A DNA stretch of 64,000 nucleotides from Maritalea mediterranea (GTDB lineage Bacteria; Pseudomonadota; Alphaproteobacteria; Rhizobiales; Devosiaceae), in assembly GCF_021568695.1 (NCBI RefSeq), contig NZ_JAKGTI010000001.1, forward strand, positions 1,426,001 to 1,490,000, in the 5' to 3' direction. Numbering within the stretch: position 1 is the first letter of the stretch; each line of letters begins with the position of its first letter. This document shows, piece after piece, positions 49,333 through 59,207 of this stretch. Made by a program: the position numbers and the translations under genes. Under the pieces are notes generated by a model. It made no database searches and was not told where the DNA came from. It worked only from the letters and a program-made list of their open reading frames with translations.

Positions 49333-51999
49333 ATGGGCAAAATGATCGATAAAAATTATAACCCGCAAGACGTTGAAGGCCGCATCTATGATGAGTGGGT
49401 TCAACAAGACACATTTGCTGCAGGCGCTGGCGCAAAAGAGGGGGCAGAGAGCTACTGCATTCCCATGCCGCCCCCAAATGTGACGGGTGATTTGCATGTG
49501 GGCCACGCCCTGACCTTTACCATCCAGGATATGATCACCCGTTTTGAGCGCATGCGCGGCAAAAATGTGTTGTGGCAACCGGGCACTGACCATGCGGGCA
49601 TCGCCACGCAAATGATCGTTGAGCGCAAAATGATGGAGCAGCAATTGCCATCGCGCCGCGAAATGGGCCGGGAGAAATTCTTGGAAAAAGTCTGGGAATG
49701 GAAAGAACAATCTGGCGGCACCATTGTTAGCCAATTGCGTCGTCTGGGGGCGTCTGCCGATTGGTCGCGCGAGCGCTTCACCATGGATGATGGCCTGTCC
49801 AAAGCCGTGATCAAAGTGTTTACCGAACTTTACAAGCAAGGCCTGATCTATAAGGACAAACGTCTTGTGAACTGGCACCCGGTGTTGCAAACCGCCATCT
49901 CCGATCTCGAAGTGGAAAATATTGAGATCAACGGCCATATGTGGCACTTGCGCTATCCGATTGAAGGCACCGATGAAACCATCGTGGTGGCCACAACCCG
50001 GCCCGAAACCATGTTGGGCGATACCGGCGTTGCCGTACACCCGGAAGATGAGCGCTACAAACACCTTGTCGGCAAAATGGTGATCTTGCCGCTCACCGGG
50101 CGCAAAATTCCGATCGTGACCGACGAACATGCTGATCCGGAGCAAGGTTCCGGCGCGGTGAAGATCACGCCTGCCCACGATTTTAATGACTTTGAAGTTG
50201 GCAAGCGCAACAATCTGGAACAGATCAATATCTTCACAGACGATGCCAAGATCAATGATGAGGCTCCTGAAGCCTATCGCGGCATGGACCGGTTTGAGGC
50301 GCGCAAAAAGATCATTGCCGACCTCGATGCCCTTGGCGCCTTGGTGGAAGTGGAAGATAAAGTGATTTCCGTTCCCCATGACGAGAAATCCAAAATGGTG
50401 GTCATTGAACCCTATTTGACCGACCAATGGTATGTGGATGCGGAAACCCTAGCCAAGCCTGCACTTGCTGCTGTGAAGGAAGGGCGCACCAAATTCGTCC
50501 CGAAAAACTGGGAAAACACCTATTATCGCTGGATGGAGAACATCCAGCCCTGGTGTATTTCACGTCAATTGTGGTGGGGCCACCAGATCCCGGCGTGGTA
50601 CGGCCCGGACGGCGAATATTTCGTTGCTGAGGATGAAGCCGAAGCCCAGGCATTGGCCGACGCCCATTATGGCGCACCAACGCCGATCACGCGTGATGAA
50701 GATGTGTTGGACACCTGGTTCTCCTCCGCATTGTGGCCGTTCTCAACACTTGGATGGCCCGACAAAACGCCGGAACTCGAGACTTACTATAAGACGTCGA
50801 CCTTGGTCACTGGTTTCGACATTATCTTTTTCTGGGTCGCCCGGATGATGATGTTTGGCATCCACTTTATGGATGAAGAGCCGTTTGAAAATGTCTATGT
50901 GCACGCGCTGGTGCGTGATGAGCATGGGCAGAAAATGTCCAAAACCAAAGGCAATGTGATCGATCCATTGACCCTGTTTGACGAATATGGCGCCGACGCC
51001 ACCCGCTTCACCCTAGCAGCCATGGCCGCACAGGGGCGCGACTTGAAACTCGCCATTTCGCGGGTCGAAGGCTATCGCAACTTCGTCACCAAAATTTGGA
51101 ACGCGGCACGCTTCCTCGAAATGAATGAGTGCAAGCGGGTAGAGGGCTATGATCCGGCTTCGGTCAATTCAACGCTCAATAAATGGATTTTGAGCCGCGC
51201 CGCCAAAACTGTTGCCGAAGTTGAACGCACATTGGAAGCCTTCCGCTTCAACGAAGCCGCCAATGCCGCTTATGACTTTGTCTGGGGTACATTCTGTGAC
51301 TGGTTTGTGGAGCTGGCCAAGCCGGTATTCAATGGCGACGACGAAGAACTGAAAGCGGAAACCCGCGCCACAGCGGCCTATACGCTGGATCAAATCCTCA
51401 AATTGTTGCATCCCTTCATGCCGTTTGTGACTGAAGAGCTTTGGGCGCAAACCGGCAAAAACGGCCCGGCCCGCGAGGCGCTGCTGATCGTCAGTGACTG
51501 GCCAGAGCTCTCAAATCTGGTGGATGAAGCGGCAGAATCGGAAATGGGCTGGATGATCGATCTGATCACTGGCATCCGCTCGTTGCGCGTGGAGATGAAT
51601 GTGCCAGCCGGCGCGAAAGTGCCGCTGGTGGTGATCGATGCCAATGATGAATCGAAGGCGCGTCTGGGCATTCAGGATCCAATGATTAAGCGTCTGGCCC
51701 GGGTTGAATCTATCGATTTCGCCGATGAAGTGCCCGGTGAGTCCGCCCAATTGGTACTGGGCGAAGCCACATTCGCCATGCCATTGGCCGGCGTGATCGA
51801 TATTGCGGCTGAAAAAGATCGTCTCAACAAAGAGCTGACCAAACTGGATAAGGAAATTGATGGCGTGGCGAAAAAGCTGGCCAATGAGCAATTTATTTCC
51901 AAAGCTCCAGCGCATGTGATCGACGATCAGAAGCAGCGCAAAACCGACGCGGAAGAAAAAAAGGAGCGGGTTGAGGCTGCTTTGGCACGCCTGGGATAA
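49333..51999 (+). CDS. valS: Valyl-tRNA synthetase
   Basis: ValS charges tRNA-Val. The 888-residue class I synthetase has PPPNVTGDLHVGHALTFT (47-64) with the HIGH-type HVGH, the editing (CP1) domain with ATTRPETMLGDTGVAVHPED, WCISRQLWWGHQIPAWYG, and KMSKTKGNVIDP near 533-544 as the KMSKS loop. The C-terminal coiled-coil arm (AEKDRLNKELTKLDKEIDGV, AEEKKERVEAALARL) clamps the tRNA. Length and all landmarks are normal. It follows popZ and ends at a terminator. Confidence 0.97.
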   Translation: MGKMIDKNYNPQDVEGRIYDEWVQQDTFAAGAGAKEGAESYCIPMPPPNVTGDLHVGHALTFTIQDMITRFERMRGKNVLWQPGTDHAGIATQMIVERKMMEQQLPSRREMGREKFLEKVWEWKEQSGGTIVSQLRRLGASADWSRERFTMDDGLSKAVIKVFTELYKQGLIYKDKRLVNWHPVLQTAISDLEVENIEINGHMWHLRYPIEGTDETIVVATTRPETMLGDTGVAVHPEDERYKHLVGKMVILPLTGRKIPIVTDEHADPEQGSGAVKITPAHDFNDFEVGKRNNLEQINIFTDDAKINDEAPEAYRGMDRFEARKKIIADLDALGALVEVEDKVISVPHDEKSKMVVIEPYLTDQWYVDAETLAKPALAAVKEGRTKFVPKNWENTYYRWMENIQPWCISRQLWWGHQIPAWYGPDGEYFVAEDEAEAQALADAHYGAPTPITRDEDVLDTWFSSALWPFSTLGWPDKTPELETYYKTSTLVTGFDIIFFWVARMMMFGIHFMDEEPFENVYVHALVRDEHGQKMSKTKGNVIDPLTLFDEYGADATRFTLAAMAAQGRDLKLAISRVEGYRNFVTKIWNAARFLEMNECKRVEGYDPASVNSTLNKWILSRAAKTVAEVERTLEAFRFNEAANAAYDFVWGTFCDWFVELAKPVFNGDDEELKAETRATAAYTLDQILKLLHPFMPFVTEELWAQTGKNGPAREALLIVSDWPELSNLVDEAAESEMGWMIDLITGIRSLRVEMNVPAGAKVPLVVIDANDESKARLGIQDPMIKRLARVESIDFADEVPGESAQLVLGEATFAMPLAGVIDIAAEKDRLNKELTKLDKEIDGVAKKLANEQFISKAPAHVIDDQKQRKTDAEEKKERVEAALARLG

Positions 52000-52058
52000 T
52001 CTGCGCCTACAGCTGTTGCATTTTGGCAACGAAAATCTGAAATTCACGATTCAGTAAG

Positions 52059-52095
52059 GGTGGCCTCAATTATGCTTTGGGGCCGCCTTTTTTTT
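52059..52095 (+). terminator. Rho-independent terminator after valS
   Basis: GGTGGCCTC (52059-52067) pairs with GGGGCCGCC (52079-52087) using two G-U pairs, followed by eight T. Confidence 0.8.
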
Positions 52096-52284
52096 AACCA
52101 ATTCACAGCGCAAAACTGAATATGTTGTGTGAAACAACGGGGCGGATGATGTGCGAAAGGTTGGGCTGCGGCGAATAGAGCCGCCAATTGGACGCGCGCG
52201 ACCTAAAGTGCCCTTGCATCAAATAGCAGCACGATTAAAAGTTTGAGCAGATATGTGCCTGCTTGCGGGGGAAAGGTTTTTAAA

Positions 52285-54009
52285 ATGGACGCAAAAAACG
52301 TAGATAAATCAAAACTGCCAAGTCGCCACGTTACGGAGGGGCCGTCACGGGCGCCACACCGTTCCTATTATTATGCCATGGGGTTGACCTCAGGGCAGAT
52401 CCACCAGCCCTTTGTGGGCGTGGCCACCTGCTGGAACGAAGCCGCGCCGTGTAACATTGCGCTGATGCGCCAGGCGCAGGCGGTGAAAAAAGGCGTTGCC
52501 GCAGCTCATGGCACCCCGCGCGAATTCACCACCATCACTGTGACAGACGGTATCGCCATGGGCCACCAGGGCATGAAGTCCTCATTGGTGTCCCGCGACG
52601 TGATCACTGACTCCGTAGAATTGACCATGCGCGGCCACTGCTATGATGCGCTTGTTGGCTTGGCCGGTTGTGACAAATCTTTGCCCGGCATGATGATGGC
52701 CATGGTGCGTTTGAATGTGCCATCGATCTTCCTCTATGGCGGTTCAATTCTGCCCGGCAGCTTTAAAGGCAAGCCGGTGACTGTTCAGGATGTGTTTGAA
52801 GCGGTTGGTCGCTATTCCGTTGGCGATTTTTCAGACGAAGATCTGGAAGAGCTGGAAAGAAACGCTTGCCCATCAGCCGGAGCCTGCGGCGCGCAATTCA
52901 CCGCCAACACAATGGCCACCGTGTCGGAAGCCATTGGCCTGGCATTGCCATATTCAGCTGGCGCCCCGGCACCTTATGAAATTCGTGACCAATTCTGCGC
53001 CACTGCCGGTGAGCAGGTGATGGAATTGCTCAAGACCAATGTGCGGCCGCGCGATATCGTAACACGCAAAGCACTGGAAAACGCAGCGACCGTTGTGGCC
53101 GCTTCTGGTGGCTCTACCAACGCTGCGCTGCACCTGCCAGCGATTGCCCACGAGGCCGGCATTGAATTTGACCTGTTTGACGTGGCCGAGATCTTTAAAA
53201 AGACCCCATATGTCGCTGACCTGAAGCCGGGCGGCAAATATGTGGCCAAAGATTTGTTTGAGGCGGGCGGTATTCCATTGCTGATGAAAACTTTGCTTGA
53301 TCAAGGCTTCTTGCACGGCGATTGCATGACCGTGACCGGGCGCACCATTGCCGAAAATATGGAAAAAGTGCAGTGGAACGATCAGCAGGATGTTGTTTAT
53401 CCGGCCAACACGCCGATCACCAAAACGGGCGGTGTTGTTGGTCTGTCCGGCAACCTTGCGCCAGATGGCGCGATCGTGAAGGTCGCGGGCATGTCCAATT
53501 TGGTCTTTAAGGGACCGGCACGTTGTTTTGACAGCGAGGAAGAATGTTTCAAGGCCGTGACCAACCGTGAATATAAAGAAGGCGAAGTGTTGGTGATCCG
53601 CTATGAGGGCCCCAAAGGTGGTCCGGGCATGCGCGAAATGCTGGCCACGACTGCCGCGCTATACGGGCAGGGCATGGGCGACAAAGTGGCATTGATCACT
53701 GATGGTCGCTTCTCCGGAGCCACCCGTGGCTTCTGTATCGGCCATGTCGGGCCTGAGGCAGCCGTTGGCGGCCCGATCGGTCTGTTGGAAGATGGCGACG
53801 TCATCGAAATTGATGCCAACACCGGCTCGATCACAGTTGATTTGACCGATGAAGAGCTGGACGCGCGACGCAAAAATTGGAAACCACGCGAGACCGATTT
53901 CGGTTCTGGCGTAATTTGGAAATATGCCCAGCTGGTGGGGTCTGCGCGCTATGGCGCCTTGACCCATCCCGGCGGAAAGGCAGAGAAGGAGTGCTATGCA
54001 GATATTTAG
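52285..54009 (+). CDS. ilvD: Dihydroxy-acid dehydratase
   Basis: IlvD makes the 2-keto acids of valine and isoleucine. The 574-residue enzyme has the three iron-sulfur cysteines in [31 protein letters not shown] and [19 protein letters not shown], and the C-terminal [20 protein letters not shown]. It is about 40 residues shorter than the E. coli type and belongs to the short group that includes [2Fe-2S] enzymes. The ATG at 52285 follows GGGGAAAGG. Its end overlaps the exoR-like start by 14 bp. No other ilv gene is nearby, and no leader peptide rich in branched-chain codons is seen. Confidence 0.95.
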   Translation: MDAKNVDKSKLPSRHVTEGPSRAPHRSYYYAMGLTSGQIHQPFVGVATCWNEAAPCNIALMRQAQAVKKGVAAAHGTPREFTTITVTDGIAMGHQGMKSSLVSRDVITDSVELTMRGHCYDALVGLAGCDKSLPGMMMAMVRLNVPSIFLYGGSILPGSFKGKPVTVQDVFEAVGRYSVGDFSDEDLEELERNACPSAGACGAQFTANTMATVSEAIGLALPYSAGAPAPYEIRDQFCATAGEQVMELLKTNVRPRDIVTRKALENAATVVAASGGSTNAALHLPAIAHEAGIEFDLFDVAEIFKKTPYVADLKPGGKYVAKDLFEAGGIPLLMKTLLDQGFLHGDCMTVTGRTIAENMEKVQWNDQQDVVYPANTPITKTGGVVGLSGNLAPDGAIVKVAGMSNLVFKGPARCFDSEEECFKAVTNREYKEGEVLVIRYEGPKGGPGMREMLATTAALYGQGMGDKVALITDGRFSGATRGFCIGHVGPEAAVGGPIGLLEDGDVIEIDANTGSITVDLTDEELDARRKNWKPRETDFGSGVIWKYAQLVGSARYGALTHPGGKAEKECYADI

Positions 54010-54787
54010 TGCGAATTTGATTGGCGTGGCGCGCGCAACTTTTGTTGCGCTCGCCCTGTCGACATGTTCTGCATGGGCCCAAGATGAAGCGGCAGATATT
54101 CTGTCGATCTTTGGGCAGTTTGATACCGATGTATCAAATGAAAATCTGCTTGCCGCATTGGAAGATGCCGCGGAGGCGGGGCAGCCTATTGCGCTGTGGC
54201 GCCTCGGCGTTATGTATGAAAATGGTGAAGGTGTGGCACCTGACCGCACCAAAGCCTTCCAATATTTCTCCAAACTGGCTGATGGCCATGCCAACACCCC
54301 GCCCAAATCCTTGGAAGCGGATATTGTGGCGCAGAGCTTTTTGAAAGTGGGCGAATATTATCGTGAAGGCGTGCCCGATGCCGGTGTGCCCGCCAATGAT
54401 GATCTGTCGCGCAAACTTTGGCTGCACGCAGCCTCCTATTTCGGTGACCCGGAAGCCCAGTTTAAAGTGGGTCAGCTTTATCTCGATGAAAACGAATTTG
54501 GCTATTCGCCGCTGCAAAGCGCGCGGTGGCTGGCGCTTGCTGCCCGCAAAGGCCATGCCGCAGCGCAGGCGACCTTGGGCAATCTTATGTTCAATGGCGA
54601 CGGGATTCCAGCCGATCCTGTGGAAGGGTTGATGTGGCTTACATTGGCGGATCGCAATGCCACGGGCACTGAAGAAGAACCTTGGATTGCCGAGCTATTT
54701 GATCGCGCGGTCTCCATTGCCTCGCAAGATCAACGCGCGCAAGCCATCGCCGCCGCAGATTCTCTCGGCGGACGATTTGGCGGCTGA
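53996..54787 (+). CDS. ExoR-like periplasmic Sel1-repeat protein
   Basis: The 263-residue protein has a signal peptide ending STCSAWA (about 1-28) and then Sel1-like helical repeats: [59 protein letters not shown] and [20 protein letters not shown]. This layout, its size and its position next to xthA match ExoR of rhizobia and Brucella relatives. ExoR is a periplasmic inhibitor of the ExoS-ChvI two-component system that controls exopolysaccharide, motility and acid response. ExoS/ChvI are not in the window, so the regulatory role is inferred. The start overlaps the end of ilvD, which is not the usual rhizobial arrangement. Confidence 0.8.
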   Translation: MQIFSANLIGVARATFVALALSTCSAWAQDEAADILSIFGQFDTDVSNENLLAALEDAAEAGQPIALWRLGVMYENGEGVAPDRTKAFQYFSKLADGHANTPPKSLEADIVAQSFLKVGEYYREGVPDAGVPANDDLSRKLWLHAASYFGDPEAQFKVGQLYLDENEFGYSPLQSARWLALAARKGHAAAQATLGNLMFNGDGIPADPVEGLMWLTLADRNATGTEEEPWIAELFDRAVSIASQDQRAQAIAAADSLGGRFGG

Positions 54788-54796
54788 TGCACCTAT

Positions 54797-55576
54797 TTAA
54801 ATATTGAAATGGCCGACGACCGGCACATGGTCGGACGGCTTCTCGCGTCCGCGCATATCCTTATGTACCTCAACCGTTTCTAACAAGTCGGCCGCTTGCG
54901 GTGACAGCATCAAATGGTCGATGCGGATGCCGTTATTTCGGCGCCAGGCTCCGGCCTGAAAGTCCCAAAATGTATAGGCTTCATCGCCATTTACGGCGCG
55001 CAATCCATCGGTAAATCCAAGATTGGAGAGGGCGCGGAACCGTTCCAGACTCTCGGGCCGAAACAGCGCATCGCCCCACCAGGCTTCCACACTATGCGTA
55101 TCAGCGCCAGTTGGGATGATATTGTAGTCACCTAAAATGATAAATGGCTCTTCCAGCTTCAGGCGTTCGACCGCCCATTTGATCAGCCGATCCATCCAGC
55201 CCAGCTTATAGGCAAACTTTTCGCTCTCCACCGGATTGCCATTGGGCAGATAGATACCTGCCACGCGCACCGCGCCCTCGGGACGTGAAATCACGGTTTC
55301 GATAAAACGAGCCTGCTCGTCGCCATCGTCGCCCGGCAGGCCGCGATTGACTTCGTCAAAAGGATGAAGCGAGAGCAGGGCGACCCCGTTAAAACTCTTC
55401 TGGCCATGTGTCTCCACATTATAGCCAAGCGCCTCAATTGCCTCGCGCGGAAAATTCTCATCAATGCTTTTGATTTCCTGCAATGCCACAAGGTCTGGCT
55501 TATATTCATTTAGCCAATATTCAACCTCATTAAGGCGCGCTTTGATGCCATTAATGTTCCAAGTTGCGATTTTCAC
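54797..55576 (-). CDS. xthA: Exodeoxyribonuclease III
   Basis: XthA is an AP endonuclease and 3'-5' exonuclease in base excision repair. The 259-residue protein has the EEP-family set: MKIATWNINGIKARL, LVALQEIKSID (catalytic Glu), GIYLPNGNPVESEKFAYKL, ILGDYNIIPTGADTHS (Asp/Asn), NNGIRIDHLMLS and SDHVPVVGHF (Asp-His). All active residues are present. It converges on the exoR-like gene 10 bp away, the pairing seen in many Hyphomicrobiales. Confidence 0.95.
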   Translation of the reverse strand: MKIATWNINGIKARLNEVEYWLNEYKPDLVALQEIKSIDENFPREAIEALGYNVETHGQKSFNGVALLSLHPFDEVNRGLPGDDGDEQARFIETVISRPEGAVRVAGIYLPNGNPVESEKFAYKLGWMDRLIKWAVERLKLEEPFIILGDYNIIPTGADTHSVEAWWGDALFRPESLERFRALSNLGFTDGLRAVNGDEAYTFWDFQAGAWRRNNGIRIDHLMLSPQAADLLETVEVHKDMRGREKPSDHVPVVGHFNI

Positions 55577-55666
55577 AATGCTTTTCCGATCCGAAAGGAA
55601 GTTGCCACGCGAGTCGCAATCATCCTATCGAGGCAGGGGGTGGAAGACAATCATGAGTTGGTGAAA

Positions 55667-56017
55667 CTACACGGCAAAGCTGGTGCCGCAGCCGCAAGAG
55701 GCGACCGCATTTGGATTGTTGATCTGGAAGCTTTGACCAATCAGGTCTTGCACAAAGTCGATCTCCGCGCCTTGCATAAATTCAAGGCTGAGCGAATCGA
55801 TCAGCACCGTGGCGTTTTTCTTTTGCAGCACAATATCGTCTTCATTGGCGCTTTCCTGCACCAGATTATATTCATATTGGAAGCCGGAACAGCCGCCACC
55901 GGAAACCGCAACGCGCAAAACCGTGCCTTCCGGCTGCTTTTCCAGGATTTTCGCTATGCGCTCGGCGGCGCGATCTGTAAGCTGAACCTGTGTTTCTGCC
56001 ATTTGCGTGTCAGACAT
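55667..56017 (-). CDS. erpA: Iron-sulfur cluster insertion protein ErpA/IscA-type
   Basis: ErpA-type proteins carry and insert iron-sulfur clusters into target enzymes. The 116-residue protein has the HesB/IscA domain with three cysteines: LRVAVSGGGCSGFQYEYNL, and the C-terminal ASCGCG. The frame is open upstream, but the ATG at 56017 has AGGG in the right place. Divergent dgt and argS follow, the normal order in this group. Confidence 0.92.
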   Translation of the reverse strand: MSDTQMAETQVQLTDRAAERIAKILEKQPEGTVLRVAVSGGGCSGFQYEYNLVQESANEDDIVLQKKNATVLIDSLSLEFMQGAEIDFVQDLIGQSFQINNPNAVASCGCGTSFAV

Positions 56018-56130
56018 TTTCCCTATCCTTATCCTGATGGCTTTTAATGAAACCATCCGATTGCTAACACATAGATAAGCGTCATCATCGCCTTTGAAAA
56101 GAACCCTAAGGGGATAAAGGGTACAAATTT

Positions 56131-57330
56131 ATGTCATCACAGCTCAACCTTGCCTCTTATGCAGCCGATCCGTTCAACAGTTTGGGGCGGCGCCATCAGA
56201 CGGACGACAGTGCCACACGGAATGAATTTCAGCGTGACCGCGACCGGATTATTCATTCCAACGCTTTCCGGCGGTTAAAGCACAAAACCCAAGTCTTTCT
56301 ACATCATGAGGGCAATCATTACCGCACAAGACTGACCCACACGCTGGAAGTGACCCAAATCGCCCGCTCAATCGCGCGTTCACTCAATCTGTGTGAGGAC
56401 TTGGCCGAAGCCCTGGCCTTGGCCCACGATCTTGGCCACACTCCGTTCGGCCATGCAGGCGAGCGCGTGCTACACGAAAAAATGCACGACCTTGGCGGGT
56501 TCGACCATAATATCCAGGCCCTGCGCCTGGTGACCCGGCTGGAAAATCGTTATGCGGAGCATGATGGGTTGAACCTGACTTGGGAAACACTGGAGGGCAT
56601 TATCAAGCATAATGGTCCACTGATGGATAGCGACGGCAAGCCCACACCAAAATATCAAAAGGAAGGTTTGCCCGGCGGGCTGGATGAGCCATGGGCCATC
56701 GCTGACTTGCGCTATGACAGTTATGCCAGCCTTGAAGCCCAGGCTGCCGCTATTGCAGACGACATCGCCTATAACGCCCATGATATTGACGATGCTTTGC
56801 GGGCCGGGCTGTTGTCGCTGGATGAATTGCGCGATGTGCCGCTGGTCGGCCCGATTGTGCGAGAAGTGCAGGGGAAATATCCGCTGGTCGACGAGGATCG
56901 CCAGACACACGAGGTTGTGCGGCGTTTGCTCACCCGCACCATTGAAGATGTGATTGCCGATGCCAAGGCGCGATTGGCGGCAGCGAACATCGAGACAGTG
57001 GAAGACGTTCGGCAAGCAAACCAAACCCTGATTGGCTTTTCGCCCCAAATGGCGCAAGCCGAAAAGGGCCTGAAAAGCTTCCTGTTTGCCAAGGTTTATC
57101 GCCATAAAAGCGTGATGGATCAGGTCGACAAGGCGCAACATATTGTCTCTAATTTGTTCGACGCCTACCTCGATGGTGAAGTTTTGCCTGGCGAGTGGAA
57201 AGAACGTGCCAAAGTCATCGAAAAACAGAAGATGCCGCGCCTCGTTTCTGACTTTATCGCCGGCATGACCGACCCTTATGCCACCGCGGAATATAACCGT
57301 TTGTTTGACGCGGACGAGGATTTCCGCTAA
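56131..57330 (+). CDS. dgt: dGTP triphosphohydrolase-like (dNTPase, HD domain)
   Basis: Dgt-like enzymes remove triphosphate from deoxynucleotides and balance dNTP pools. The 399-residue protein carries the HD metal site: RLTHTLEVTQIARSIAR with the first His, LALAHDLGHTPFGHAGERVL with the His-Asp pair, and a later Asp in AIADDIAYNAHDIDDAL. Length corresponds to the shorter (type 2) dNTPase group rather than to E. coli Dgt (505 residues). It is followed by argS after 36 bp. Confidence 0.93.
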   Translation: MSSQLNLASYAADPFNSLGRRHQTDDSATRNEFQRDRDRIIHSNAFRRLKHKTQVFLHHEGNHYRTRLTHTLEVTQIARSIARSLNLCEDLAEALALAHDLGHTPFGHAGERVLHEKMHDLGGFDHNIQALRLVTRLENRYAEHDGLNLTWETLEGIIKHNGPLMDSDGKPTPKYQKEGLPGGLDEPWAIADLRYDSYASLEAQAAAIADDIAYNAHDIDDALRAGLLSLDELRDVPLVGPIVREVQGKYPLVDEDRQTHEVVRRLLTRTIEDVIADAKARLAAANIETVEDVRQANQTLIGFSPQMAQAEKGLKSFLFAKVYRHKSVMDQVDKAQHIVSNLFDAYLDGEVLPGEWKERAKVIEKQKMPRLVSDFIAGMTDPYATAEYNRLFDADEDFR

Positions 57331-57366
57331 CCGCAATGCGCTAACAACAAAATGGACTGAACCTCA

Positions 57367-59121
57367 ATGGATTTATTCGCTTTATATCAATCGCGTATTG
57401 CAGATGCTCTATCTGCATTGTTCCCACAATTGGCCGAAACACCGGATGTGTTGCGCCGATTTGTGGTTGAGCCGCCACGCGATGCGTCTCATGGCGATAT
57501 GTCCACCAATGCGGCCATGGTGCTGGCCAAGCCGCTCAAGTCCAATCCACGGGCCATTGCCGAGCAACTGGCTCAAAAGATTGGCGCTTTTGAGGGCGTC
57601 GAGTCCGTCGATATTGCCGGACCCGGCTTCATCAATATGCGGCTGTCGCCCAGCGTGTGGCAGGATGTGATCGCCACCATCAATGAAGAGGGCGACGAAT
57701 TTGGTCGCCCAAAAGAAGCGCCCAGCGGCAAGGTGAATGTCGAGTTCGTATCCGCCAACCCGACCGGCCCTTTGCATGTGGGCCACACGCGGGGCACCGT
57801 TTTTGGCGATGCCTTGGCGCGGCTGATGGCGTTTTCTCGCTATGATCTGTCAAAGGAATATTACATCAATGATGCGGGTGGCCAGATTGACGTCTTAGCC
57901 AAGTCCGCCCTGCTGCGCTATCGCGAGGCATTGGGGCGGGATATTGGGGAAATCCCTAAAGGGCTTTATCCAGGCAAATATCTGATCCCGGCGGGCGAAA
58001 CACTGGCCAAACAGTTTGGCGACGAGCTTCTAAACATGGATGAAGCCGCCGCCGTCGCGAAGATCAAGCCGATTGTGCTTGACGAAATGATGGCGTTGAT
58101 CAAGGCTGATCTGGCCAAACTCGGTGTGCATCACGACCATTTCTTCTCGGAAAAGCAGTTGCACGGCGAAGATGGGGACATCCATAAAACGCTAGATTGG
58201 TTGCGTGACGAGGGGCTTGTCTATCAAGGCACCCTTGAGCCGCCCAAAGGTAAAACGCCCGAAGATTGGGAAGACCGCGAGCAAACCCTGTTTAAAGCCA
58301 CTGACTTCGGCGATGACACAGATCGCGCTTTGGTGAAGTCTGACGGCTCTTACACCTACTTCGCAGCCGACATTGCTTATCACCGCAACAAATACCTGCG
58401 CGGCTTTAACGAGCAGATTGTCGTGCTGGGTGCTGATCATGCAGGCTATGTGAAGCGGTTGAAGGCCGCAGGCAAAGCCGTGTCCGGTGGTGAGGCCAAT
58501 GTGGATGTCAAGATTTGCCAGCTGGTAAATTTGCTGCGCAATGGCGAGCCCGCCAAAATGTCCAAACGGGCAGGGACCTTCGTCACCCTTGGCGATCTGG
58601 TGGATGAAGTCGGCCCCGATGTGGTGCGCTTTATCATGCTTTTCCGCAGAAATGATGCGCCGCTGGACTTTGACTTTGATGTGGTCACAGCCCAAACCCG
58701 AGACAATCCGGTGTTCTATGTGCAATATGCCCATGCCCGCGCTTGCTCGGTGTTTCGCAACGCCAAGCGTGACCTGCCGGACCTGGATATCTCCTTGGAG
58801 GCATTGAAGAAAGCGGACTTGAGCCTGCTGAGCGATCCAGCCGAAATCGAGCTGATTAAAGTGGCCGCACAGTTCTCCCGCGTGATCGCCGGGGCAACGG
58901 AATCTCATGAGCCACACCGGGTTGCTTTCTATGTACATGACCTTGCCAGTGCGTTTCACACCTTCTGGACCAAGGGGAAAGAACGGCCAGAGTTACGATT
59001 TGTTAACCTTGATGAACAGACAATAACATTGTCGCGACTCGCTTTGGTGAATGCAGTTCGGCAAGTATTGGGAAATAGCCTGAAGATTTTGGGCGTTTCA
59101 GCGCCTGAAGAGCTATCATAA
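57367..59121 (+). CDS. argS: Arginyl-tRNA synthetase
   Basis: ArgS charges tRNA-Arg. The 584-residue class I synthetase has the N-terminal Add-1 tRNA-binding domain, SANPTGPLHVGHTRGTVFGD (HVGH near 137-140), the KMSKS-like PAKMSKRAGTFVTLGDLVDE near 396, and the C-terminal DALR-type helical domain with HDLASAFHTFW. Length is standard. It is followed by a SPOR-domain gene in the usual alphaproteobacterial order. Confidence 0.97.
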   Translation: MDLFALYQSRIADALSALFPQLAETPDVLRRFVVEPPRDASHGDMSTNAAMVLAKPLKSNPRAIAEQLAQKIGAFEGVESVDIAGPGFINMRLSPSVWQDVIATINEEGDEFGRPKEAPSGKVNVEFVSANPTGPLHVGHTRGTVFGDALARLMAFSRYDLSKEYYINDAGGQIDVLAKSALLRYREALGRDIGEIPKGLYPGKYLIPAGETLAKQFGDELLNMDEAAAVAKIKPIVLDEMMALIKADLAKLGVHHDHFFSEKQLHGEDGDIHKTLDWLRDEGLVYQGTLEPPKGKTPEDWEDREQTLFKATDFGDDTDRALVKSDGSYTYFAADIAYHRNKYLRGFNEQIVVLGADHAGYVKRLKAAGKAVSGGEANVDVKICQLVNLLRNGEPAKMSKRAGTFVTLGDLVDEVGPDVVRFIMLFRRNDAPLDFDFDVVTAQTRDNPVFYVQYAHARACSVFRNAKRDLPDLDISLEALKKADLSLLSDPAEIELIKVAAQFSRVIAGATESHEPHRVAFYVHDLASAFHTFWTKGKERPELRFVNLDEQTITLSRLALVNAVRQVLGNSLKILGVSAPEELS

Positions 59122-59207
59122 TTCAGGCACAATGCTATGCTGATCTACCTTCGGGGCGAATGCTTATTCTAACTATAGGGGCAGCGCGGTTGCGCGCTGA
59201 CCATTAA

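Noticed and set aside
49279-50427. 382-codon minus-strand frame opposite valS
   Set aside because: Antisense shadow of valS.
52121-52177. Leader peptide controlling ilvD by attenuation
   Set aside because: The short frame has no run of Leu, Ile or Val codons and no terminator/antiterminator pair follows.
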